From positions 1,054,001 to 1,118,000 of the forward strand of contig JAILYB010000100.1 of assembly GCA_021437785.1 (NCBI GenBank): a DNA stretch of 64,000 nucleotides, given 5' to 3'. The notes beneath the pieces were generated by a model that had not been told where the DNA came from, made no database searches, and saw only the letters and a program-made list of their open reading frames with translations. The position numbers were made by a program, and so were the translations under genes. Origin of the DNA: Rhodomyrtus psidioides (Eukaryota > Streptophyta > Magnoliopsida > Myrtales > Myrtaceae). Below are positions 1 through 8,925 of the stretch, piece by piece. Every line of letters begins with the position of its first letter. Position 1 is the stretch's first letter.

Positions 1-441
1 GGCTTAGGTATGGAACCTAAAGGCTTCCCCCTATCCGAGTCGATAAATTCATCCATGAGCGCAATCCACAACAGATGGATAAAAATCTCGACTTGGATAG
101 AGAGTGGGATCGAATATGGTCAACCCCAGCGCGATCCACGCTAGAGCGTTGCATATCGATCCCTGATCTATGGCTACCTGAAAAGGTGATTTCGCGGCCT
201 GGGTTTGGGCGCTTTGTGCAAAGTGTCGTGATCCTCAAATATGCAGTGAATCATGCACAACAATTTATATATCAATCAGCGCTTCAAATCATCCATATGA
301 CATACATTCCTACGCCTGTCCTGCATAAGACAATGTTAATCACAGACTACACCCCTTATCACTCCAATCTGCAAAAGCATATAACACCTATCGTGAGCGG
401 ACCAAGTGTTCTAGAACAAAGTCCCCAGCGGAGTCGCCAGC
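1..441 (-). repeat. 5' leader of an adjoining tandem Ogre-like element
   Basis: This stretch matches the leader at 25064-25589 nearly base for base but lacks 85 bp (the counterpart of 25465-25549). In element orientation (minus) it lies just downstream of the LTR at 442-3933. That LTR therefore serves both as 3' LTR of the element to its right and as 5' LTR of an element running off the left edge. The missing 85 bp include the leader's splice-like acceptor/donor pair. No coding sequence is recognised here. Confidence 0.8.
421..439 (-). other. Primer binding site of the left element
   Basis: On the minus strand TGGCGACTCCGCTGGGGAC lies two bases after the LTR end. A TGG start at this distance is where reverse transcription is primed. 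Ogre/Tat elements are reported to use tRNA-Arg; the assignment here is by position and that precedent, not by matching a tRNA. Confidence 0.7.
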
Positions 442-1027
442 TGTCGCGACCCGTCCGAAAATCAACGGACGCGGCTAATGGATTACCGATCGCGGGCTTT
501 GGATCGGCGCGGGCCCTCCCAGGCCCATACCAAATCGCGGCGGGAGTATATCTTTAAGGGATTCGACGATAAGAGTCGATCGCTTTCGACCTTCAGTGTG
601 GTCGTGGTGGCATGTGCAACTTGTGCATGCATTTGGAGTCGCCACCGGTCTTTCTTGGAGGGTAGACCGGAAACCTTACTGACCGATTGGAAGAGATCGA
701 TCAGTTCTACGGAACCAGAGATTTTGGGTTCGGGGACTTGGTTACGTCGGTGTCATTACCAACGCCCTTTCGGTACCTAACGCGAGTGATTTTCCTGACT
801 AAGAGTTCATGCAGGCGCAATTTTGGGTGAGATAGGTTTGATTCAGGGTTTCATGCAGATTGGAATACTAGTCCTATCAATCACAATCAATTTAACGAGA
901 GCGCGAGTCAAGTGTATAAATAAATAATGTCAATGCACATCAATTTCAATCATTGGCCTCCTAGTATAGCCCTAAGGGCTTAGGGAAGATGTGATTTAGG
1001 GTTAGGGGTAAAATGGGAAGATTCGGG

Positions 1028-1343
1028 GACAATTAGCCCGGAGGGCAAAATTGTCATTTTTTTGGATGGTTTGGATACCGGATTACCCAAAATATTCCAT
1101 GGCCAGTTGATTGTGGCCATTTCCCATTTTTGCGAATTTTTTTGGAATTTCTTGATTTTTCTTCAATTTTTGGAAGACGATTCGCCCAAAGGGCGAAATC
1201 GTCATTTTTAAGAAGGTTCGGGGTTCAAAACACCCGGGATGAGCCTTGGCCAGTTGATTGTGGCCATTTCCTATTTTTGGGGGTTTTCTTGGATTTTTTA
1301 GAATATTTTTTAGAAGACGGTTTGCCGGAAGGGCAAAACCGTC
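1028..1343. repeat. Three-module stem-loop array in the LTR
   Basis: Three hairpins of exactly 28 nt lie at 1028-1055, 1176-1203 and 1316-1343. Their outer arms read GACAATT/AATTGTC, GACGATT/AATCGTC and GACGGTT/AACCGTC, so the stems vary in step on both sides. Each is followed by smaller inverted repeats (for example GGGTC/GACCC) and by TGGCCA...TGGCCA. The array recurs in the right LTR (from about 26174) and, reversed, in the AB LTRs (35513-35540, 35652-35679, 35748-35775). Confidence 0.75.
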
Positions 1344-1739
1344 ATTTCTGAAAAGATCGGGGGTCGAAAGACCCGAAACAGGTCGTGGCCAGTTGAATGT
1401 GGCTATTTCCTATTTTTTGGAATTTTTTTAGAATTTTTCTGAATTTTCCGAATTTTTTGAATATTTTCATGATTTTTTATTTTTTATTGATTTTTTGATT
1501 ATTTATTATTTTTTTATTATTTTCTGAATTTTTTAATATTTAAAAATATTTTCCGGGCCGGGTCAAACCCGGCCCACGCCTCTCGGGCGCCCGGCCCGAC
1601 CCTAGGGGTCGAAACCGGCCTAAAACGACGCCGTTTTATATTTTTAAACATTTTTCCATTTTTTAACAATTTTTTTGATTTTTTATCTATTTTATTTAAT
1701 TATCCGAAAATTCCCCGGATCGGACGGTCCACGTCGTGC

Positions 1740-2043
1740 CACGTGGCTTCGTCTCGTGCGTCCGATCAAAGACTAGATCGGACGTCCCTCAGTGAGCCAC
1801 GTGGCCACATCGTAGCCATTGGATCAAAAATCAATTATTTTCTTTTTTTAGAAAAACCTTCGGATCGAACGCTCCACGTTGTGCCACGTGGCTACTCCTG
1901 GTGCGTCCGATCTTGGACAAGATCGGGCGATCCACAGAAAGCCACTTGGCACATTCTCGGCCGTCGGATTGATTTGAATTAATTATCCGAAAATCATTTA
2001 TTTTATTTTGCAAAATTCCAAGATCGCGACACGTGTCGCGATC
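1740..2043. promoter_or_regulatory. CACGTG (G-box) cluster with a 22-bp palindrome in the LTR
   Basis: CACGTG occurs at 1740-1745, 1798-1803, 1885-1890 and 2030-2035. The last is the centre of a perfect 22-bp palindrome at 2022-2043 whose half is GATCGCGACAC. Two of the boxes lie in roughly 150-bp imperfect direct repeats that begin GGATCGGACG or GGATCGAACG. CACGTG is the core bound by plant bZIP and bHLH factors. A role in LTR transcription is inference. Confidence 0.5.
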
Positions 2044-3933
2044 GTGGCCGTCCGTTTGTTTTATTTGAAAATATCCGGACCGGACCCCACCCAGCTGACG
2101 TGGCTGCCTACGTGGCACGCCACGTCGGCCGTTGACCGGCCGGAGGGTCGCCGGAGAAGACGATGAACAATGAAAAATCCGGCGGGAATAGTAAAAATTC
2201 CGGCGAGGTCGCTGGAAAATTGCGAAACGGGCCCGAAACTTGGTATTTTTCGCCCGTTCTTGCGGCATTCGACTCCTTAGACACTCAACATCAATATAAG
2301 ACCAAAACATGGCAAGAAACACGTCGGGAACCGCCCCAAAAATCCGGCGACCGAACCGGCTCCGGCGAACCGATTTGCAGAAAATTTTTTGTTGCTCAAA
2401 CTCGTTTTCTTTCATTCACATAGCACCCAAGGGAGATTTAGAAGCTTACCTAAGCTCATTTCGAGCTTGAAGACCGCCGGAAGTTCCCCGTTGAGCTCCC
2501 GGTCCGGAGGGTGGTCGGCAAAGGTTGTGGTCCGATTTTCACCGAGATTTAATGCAAAATAAATGGCAAGTTGAGCTTAGGGATAGTTCTAGTGGAGACT
2601 CAATGCCATATTCGTGCTAAATGAAGCTCGGGAAGACACGGCCGAGGCAAAACCGAGCCGAGACATCCATCGGCATTTCATCGAACACATGGCGTGCGTA
2701 TGAGAAACGGTGGTCGGAGGAGAATACCGACCTGCTTGGAGCTCGCCGACGGCCACTGAGTACCCGGTGATAATCCGTGAAGATGCTTGAAGCTCCCCCG
2801 AAGCTCCTCTCGTCCGGTCTTCGCCAAAAAAAAAATCTTTTCCTCTCTCGTGCGAGCTCGGCATTAAACCGAGATCTCCCCGCCTTTTCCGCGTGGCCGA
2901 CCGGCGTGCCGACGCCCATTCCCCTGCCAGGCACGACCAGCCAACTCTGCCAGTGTCCCCCCACGCCCGTTCTCCTTTTTTTCTTCCCGAAGCCGCGTCG
3001 CCCATGCCGCCCCTGCTCTGTCCACGCTGCTGCACATTCTGTGCATGCTGTCCACCAGACCCGGGTCGGGCCGGGTCGGGTCGGGTCGGACCCGACCGGC
3101 CCGGTTCGGCCAAATCGCCCAAATCGCCAAATTGACCCCCCAAATGACCTCTTTTCATGAAATTGATGGCAAAATCGGATTCCTTGACATGTTTTCCATC
3201 AAATATAGGTATTTTCGTGAATCAATTTATTGAAATTCTGTGAAAACCCCAAATTGTCCCTAGGATCCGAAATTTAATTTTGCCAAATCGAAGGCCTAAA
3301 CGATCGAATTAGCCAAAATTGAGCCCACCAATGGATTCAGCATGATGAAAACTGTTGGGTAGAGGTGTTTAATTTTAATGGGTGTGCCCGTGTGAAATTT
3401 AATTTCACAAATTGTAAAACCGGGGACTAAATTGAAAGATTTTTATGCAATTAAGCCCTTTTGGTTAAAATTGATCAAATTGGAGGGCAAATTGACCCAA
3501 TTGCACTTCAAGACTCTAGAATCAAATGTCATAGCTTATAAAAACAGAGAATTAAAAATTAAAAGACTCGAAAAGGATTTTTTAGGCCCGGTTCGGGATT
3601 AGATTTGTGAAGGAACCCCATGAACCAGGCCAAATTTCCCTAATAAAAAGTGAAAATATTAAAGAGAGAATTAAAATAAAATTTCTGAATATTTTTGTGT
3701 AATTTTCTGACCACGAATGGTATTTTTCCTGATTTTTTGGGTATTTTAATAATTAAATAAATTCCAAAAAATATTAAAAAATTCAAAAAATATTTTTTGT
3801 TCAAAATTGGTTCCTAAGGCTAGGCTAAGGCTTCCAAAGTTGATTTTGCAATTTTTTGATCTTTTTTGTTATTTTTAATTAATTTTAGAAATTAAAATTA
3901 TAATAAAAGATAGTCAAAAATCAGGTGTCAACA

Positions 3934-3950
3934 GCTGCCCCTCTTTGAGA
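3934..3950 (-). other. Polypurine tract of the Ogre-like element
   Basis: On the minus strand TCTCAAAGAGGGGCAGC lies directly before the 3' LTR start TGTTGACACC. The same tract precedes the 3' LTR of CD (54401-54419), and a close variant precedes that of AB. It is the expected plus-strand primer. Confidence 0.85.
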
Positions 3951-4208
3951 GTGAGCTCGTCAGAGGTTGCTTTCAAAGACAAAATGACACCTGAATTTTA
4001 ACCGACTCGACTGGGGAAAAGAAATGCTATGACATCGAACCCTTAAGTTCTTGATGAATGCTCAAATTAATCACCGGTTTACTCTTGCAATTCGAACGTG
4101 GGCCTGAGGGAGAGCGGCTTACCTGAAGTCTGCCCATTGGGTCCTGCGCATGCGGAGTCTGAGGTTTTATCACTGCGCTCTCAGGATGCCGGAAAAAGGA
4201 GGGGCTTG

Positions 4209-4284
4209 TTCCCTTTTTTTTTTCTTCTTTTTTTGTTTGTTTTTTTTTTTGTTTTGTTTTTTTTTGTTTTCTTGTTTTTTTTTT
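4209..4284. repeat. Poly-T low-complexity tract
   Basis: This is a nearly pure T run with scattered C and G (A-rich in element orientation). ORFs crossing it encode only F/V or K/Q runs and are not genes. Confidence 0.85.
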
Positions 4285-4383
4285 AAAATATAGGCCCTCG
4301 TAGCTTCTGACACACTATCCCAGGCTTTATTCCTCGAAAACCTTTCCCGGCTACTGACAGGAAACACTCACAGAAAGATTTAT

Positions 4384-5860
4384 CGAGCACCCCAAGCTTT
4401 GGGGATCCCATGACGCTGACTAGCGGTGTCAGAGGGGATATTTTTGGCTTGAAAGAGGATCCCATGGCGCTGACTAGCGGGGCCAGAGGGTATTTCTCAG
4501 TCGGAGGTTTGCTACGTCCGGCGAGACAGTTTGATCTTTTGAAAAGGTTCCCAGGACAGGGGTTCTCCAAGTCCAATGGGATTTCCTGATTTTTTGAAAG
4601 GGTTCCCAAAACGGAGGTTTTCCACGTCCGATGGGATTACCTGTTTTTCTGAGAAGGAGTCCCAAGTCGGAGGTTTTCCACGTCCGCTGGGATGGTTTGA
4701 TCTTTTGAAAAGGTTCCCGGGACAAGGGTTCTCCAAGTCCAAGGGGATTTTCTGATTTTTGAAAAGGGGTCTCATGACGAGGGTTCTCCACGTCCGATGA
4801 GATTACCTGCTTTTCTGAGAAGGGGTTTCATGACGAGGTTTCTCCACGCCTGATGAGATTACCTGAATTTTGAAAAGGGGTCCCATGACGAGGTTTCTCC
4901 ACGCCTGATGAGATTACCTGTTTTTCTGGGAATGGGTCTCATGACGAGGTTTCTCCACGTCCGATGAGATTACCTGTTTTTCTAGGAAGGGTCTCATGAC
5001 GAGGTTTCTCCACGCCCGATGAGATTACCTGTTTTTCTGGGAATGGGTCTCATGACGAGGTTTCTCCACGCCCGATGAGATTACCTGTTTTTCTGGGAAT
5101 GGGTCTCATGACGAGGTTTCTCCACGCCTGATGAGATTACCTGTTTTTCTGGTAGGGGTCTCATGACGAGGTTTCTCCACGCCTGATGAGATTACCTGTT
5201 CTTTTCAAAAGGGGTCCCATGACGAGGTTTCTCCACGCCTGATGAGATTACCTGTTTTTCTGGTAGGGGTCTCATGACGAGGTTTCTCCACGCCTGATGA
5301 GATTACCTGTTTTTCTGGGAATGGGTCTCATGACGAGGTTTCTCCACGCCCGATGAGATTACCTGTTTTTCTGGGAATGGGTCTCATGACGAGGTTTCTC
5401 CACGCCCGATGAGATTACCTGTTCTTTTCAAAAGGGGTCCCAAGTCGGAGGTTTTCCACGTCCGCTGGGATGGTTTGTTTCTCAAAAGGAGTTCCCAACA
5501 CGGAGGTTTTCTACGTCCGATGGGATTTCTTGATTTTTGAAATGAGGTCCTAGGACGAGGGTTCTCCGCGTCATGCCAGGACTTTTTGATTTTTTTTAAA
5601 AAGGGGTCCCAAGGCGGAGGTTTTCCACGTCCGATGGGAATGTTTGGTTCTTCAGAAAAGTTCCCAAGTCGGAGGTTTTCTACGTCCGATGGGAATGTTT
5701 AATTTTAAAAAGGATTCCCATGGCGTGGGTTCTTCACGCCAGAGGAGATGTTCTTGATGATTTTTTGTAAAAGGGTTCTTCATTTCCTTTTTTTGAAAAG
5801 ATTCCCATAGCGTGGGTTCTCCACGTCAGAGGGGATGTTTTTGATGATTTTTTTTGGTTG
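4384..5860. repeat. Tandem array, about 52-57-bp unit
   Basis: Each unit is built around GGGTCTCATGACGAGG, TTTCTCCACG and GATGAGATTACCTG. Units from about 4769 to 5437 are very regular (about 12 copies), with diverged copies on both sides. It lies between pol and the polypurine tract, a place where Ogre/Tat elements are known to carry tandem repeats. Related units in reverse orientation occur in AB at about 40060-40450. Confidence 0.9.
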
Positions 5861-5868
5861 ACCCTTCA

Positions 5869-6180
5869 GGTGGTATCTACCATGATTTGACCCTTCAGGC
5901 GGTTTCCACCTTGAGTTGACCCTTCAGGCGATTTCTACCTTGAGTTGACCCTTCAGGCGGTTTCTACCTTGAGTTGACCCTTCAGGCGGTATCTACCTTG
6001 AGTTGACCCTTCAGGCGGTATCTACCATGAGTTGACCCTTCAGGCGGTTTCTACCTTGATTTGACCCTTCAGGCGGTTTCTACCTTTGATTGACCCTTCA
6101 GGCGGTTTCTACCTTTGATTTGACCCTTCAGGCGGTATCTACCATGATTTTGACCCTTCAGGCGGTTTCTACCTTGAGTT
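5869..6180. repeat. Tandem array, about 28-bp unit (TTGACCCTTCAGGCGG)
   Basis: Roughly 11-12 copies of a 27-29-bp unit carry the core TTGACCCTTCAGGCGG followed by TTTCTACCTTGAG or TATCTACCATGA. The reverse-complement unit forms longer or similar arrays in AB (about 40468-41150) and CD (about 53577-53890), always just upstream of the 3' LTR of the element. Confidence 0.92.
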
Positions 6181-8096
6181 TGTTGAGGCGACATTCTGGG
6201 AGCTGGGTTCTCCAGGTATCCTGCAGAAGTTGAGCCTGAAATATTTTTCTTCACCAAGAAAATGTTAGTAATCTTTGGGAAGACGATGGCTGGCCACTTG
6301 CCGAAGCCGCATGACTTTTGTTTAATCATGAAATGTGCATTTTGATGCTGGAGGTTATCCAAAGCATTCTTACAACATGCAAATGTGATCACAAATCCCT
6401 TGCACGGAAAATTTGGATCAAATAATTTGAAGATTCCAAAAAGAGTTTGCTCAACACATCAATTGGAATATTTCTCGTTCAAGAGGTCTTCTCACCTGTT
6501 TTGAGATAGTGGTTTTTATAGGGGATGCACTCAATTCCCTACTAACCTGTGCCTAGGTTTTAGGCTCATTCGCAGCGCATACATTTTGATCGGTCGGGAG
6601 GTCTTCCACGGGACCGTAATGTTGGGCTTGGATATTGGTTTTCAAGTGGGACCCGCTTTGGAGTCGAGGCCATTGAATGAAAGTCTTCACCATCTGCTCC
6701 GGGTTTACAAGTCGAGAACCCTGCAAAATGAGAAAGAAATAGTCTTGCTCGTACCTCTTCGAGCTAAGCTATATGTTAACCCAAGTGTCTTAATCAGAGA
6801 AGACTGTTCCAGGGTCGTGACTTTGGTAGGATGGGACCGAAAAAAGGCTTGTTTTTTGCCCAGAATTTGTGAAGGGATTGACATTGGTGATCATTGCAAA
6901 TTTGCCACCTGTCTTTTCCATTTTGTATCTTTAATTTTTGAGGTGCACGACCGCTTTTGAGGTGTGCACAAATTCTTGTGAAAGCGCCTCTAGCTGCATC
7001 AAGAGACTAACAACTCTATCTGCGTCTCTGCTCCGCGCTTGATACCGTTTGAGGAGTAGTTTTTGGAATCTGACTCCTTCTGAATTTTTCCCTCCCCTTT
7101 TCAGTCATGTTTCATTGGGGATCAACGCAGATTGTTCATTCAAGCATCGGCCTTGCTTTTACCAGGCACTTTGCTTTTTCCTGATGCTGGGGATTTTCCT
7201 CATCATCTTTTCCTTTTCATTTTTCTTTTGAAATTCCGCTTTTTCTCATCTTCGAGAGATCGTGTTAGACATGTGACCAAAGGTCTAACAGGCTTCAGCA
7301 TTAACTTAGGGATTTCTTTGCAAACCCTAAGTTTGAACTCTTCCATTTCTGAATTGGCGCTGCCTCTGTCTTGGAACTTGCAATGACCACCAACGGGTTT
7401 ATGAAATGAATTTGCAGGCTCAACTTGGTTATGCAAAGGATATGGTGTGTGGGATAGAGAATTGAATGCTTCTCGTCATCCTATGGCACTTGGATTACCA
7501 TATAAACAACACACAAAGATTGATGTTAGTCCGAGCAAGAAAATTTCTAACCATTTTCTCCTGATGCTGCTGGACTTGCTTTCGTTCTTGCCCCGATGTG
7601 GGGTGGTTCTTGACAGGGTTGAGAATGAAAACCGCCGTTCAAAGGGGTTGCCAATAGTCACCTGTAGTGTTTGGGGATATGAAACGAATGCCTCCGTCGT
7701 CCCAATCCATGTAACCACTGCGAATGGTCTCTATCTCCGTAGGTCCAGATTTTGCTATCTGATCCGCTCCACTTCTCTCTCAAGTGTATATAGGACGTGT
7801 TTGGATTAGGCTTTGCCTCTTATCTTTTGAGAAAACGTCATTTTGGAAGTTTTGAACAACTTTTGATTGGAAAAATCTCTTTCGTTTTCTCCACAAATTT
7901 TGAACAACCGTCAAGGGGATTTTATGATGCACAATGCATGTTGTTTTTCATGTTTGGACAACCTCTTGTTTTTAAAACATGAATGCCAATGAAGTTGGAA
8001 TTCTATGCCTTTTCCAAACATTAGATCCTGAAAGCTTTTCTTTTTCCCTATGTTTTTATTCAACATTTTCAATTGATTAGGGAAAGGGATACTTAC
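6181..8096 (-). other. 3' untranslated region of the Ogre-like element, middle part
   Basis: No known protein domain is seen. The region is collinear, in element orientation, with AB about 38034-40020 and CD about 51626-53570, which marks it as shared family sequence. Several pyrimidine-rich CAG acceptor-like sites occur on the minus strand. A conserved ORF antisense to the element is listed separately at 6586-6960. Confidence 0.6.
6586..6960 (+). other. Conserved ORF antisense to the Ogre-like element
   Basis: This 124-aa frame, antisense to the retrotransposon, contains EVFHGTVMLGLDIGFQ and YKSRTLQNEKEIVLLV. Close versions exist antisense in AB (39235-39783) and CD (52869-53297). Tat-lineage elements are known to carry extra antisense ORFs between pol and the 3' LTR, so it may be a remnant of one. 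I recognise no domain. The conservation could also reflect the sense-strand RNA, since a splice-acceptor-like TTGCAG lies in the same block. Confidence 0.3.
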
Positions 8097-8639
8097 CTGT
8101 CCCTTGCGGCTGGAGATCCCTGAAAATGCGGAAGAAACATGTTATTGTACGTTCCTGAATTTTTCAAAAATTGGAACGATACATCCTACCCTTGGTCATG
8201 GGTTCCAATGGGTAATACATGGGATGTGAAAACCTGTTTCGCCCAGATGGCGAGCCCCTATCAAGGACGGGAGCTATGCGTCAGTTTGTATTCCAAAATT
8301 CAAGATAGATTGGAACGATACCGCCTTATTCTGTTCTGTGTTTCCGTTTGAACATAAACGTGCGGCTTACAGAAGTTGACCATCTATCTTGTGACCATGA
8401 TCCCTCCCTCTGGTTGGCAATGAATCCTTCTCTAGGATTTGCACTGGAGGAGATTCATTCATGCTTTTGGACGCATTCCCGCGCCGTTCTTCAGAGTTCC
8501 CTCCTCGTCGGCGAGTTCTTTTATTTTGCAGCTTTATGGTGCCAACAATTTTCTGTCCATCTTGACGGCGAATCCCTGTCAACAATAAACATCAAGTGTC
8601 AGTTCGTGTTTCGAAATTCAAGACAAATTGAAACGATAC
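8097..8639 (-). other. Mini-intron-like array of the Ogre-like element
   Basis: On the minus strand three units begin GTATCGTTYC and end in AG at constant length: 8576-8639 (64 nt), 8258-8321 (64 nt) and 8120-8182 (63 nt). The last is followed by a 23-nt block (8097-8119) starting GGATCTCCAG and ending GACAG, then the consensus 5' splice site GTAAGTATCC. The sequence after the first two units starts G(A/G)(T/C)TCGCC(G/A)TC, as if an exon plus mini-intron module had been duplicated. AB (37368-38033) and CD (51039-51625) have the same arrangement. Confidence 0.6.
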
Positions 8640-8925
8640 TGCTTTACTCTCGCTTCGCGTCTCCATTTGAACGCAAATGTGAGGTTTGCCGAAGTCGGCC
8701 ATCTAGCTTGTGGCCATGATACACCCATCTGGTTGGCAACGAATCCTTCTCTAGGATTTGCACTGGATGAGATCAATCTGTACTTTTGGATGCCTCCCGT
8801 GCCACTCTTTAGGATTCCACTTCCTGGAGGCTTGCCCCTTGAGACCGATACTTCTTCTTGCATCCACGTCGGTGAGCTGTTTTCTTTCGTGGCTTTTAGT
8901 GTCAACGACCCCTTCACTGATTTGC

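Larger units (their letters stand above)
442..3933 (-). repeat. Left LTR (3' LTR) of the Ogre-like element, about 3.5 kb
   Basis: On the minus strand it starts TGTTGACACCTGA and ends GGGTCGCGACA, giving TG/CA termini. It is nearly identical to 25590-29087. It is flanked by a polypurine tract on one side and a primer binding site on the other. Inside are a GC-rich GGGTCG run near 3060-3105, several CACGTG boxes and an array of stem-loops. ORFs predicted in it (for example around 2589-3158) follow base composition and show no known domain. Confidence 0.9.

Noticed and set aside
1000..1015. TTAGGGTTAGGGG resembling telomere repeats
   Set aside because: Plant telomeres are TTTAGGG; there are only about two loose units and they belong to the LTR.
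2589..3158. Overlapping ORFs of 80-190 aa on both strands in the LTR
   Set aside because: They arise from GC-rich low-complexity sequence, are copied with the LTR and contain no domain.
4098..4286. ORF ending in a Phe/Val-rich 'membrane' tail
   Set aside because: The tail is the translation of a poly-T tract.
5869..6180. Regular short repeats resembling a CRISPR array
   Set aside because: The unit repeats head to tail without unique spacers, lies in a plant retrotransposon and recurs in two relatives.
6069..6392. 107-aa ORF with repeated RNRLKGQ units
   Set aside because: The repeats are the 28-bp tandem array read in one frame.
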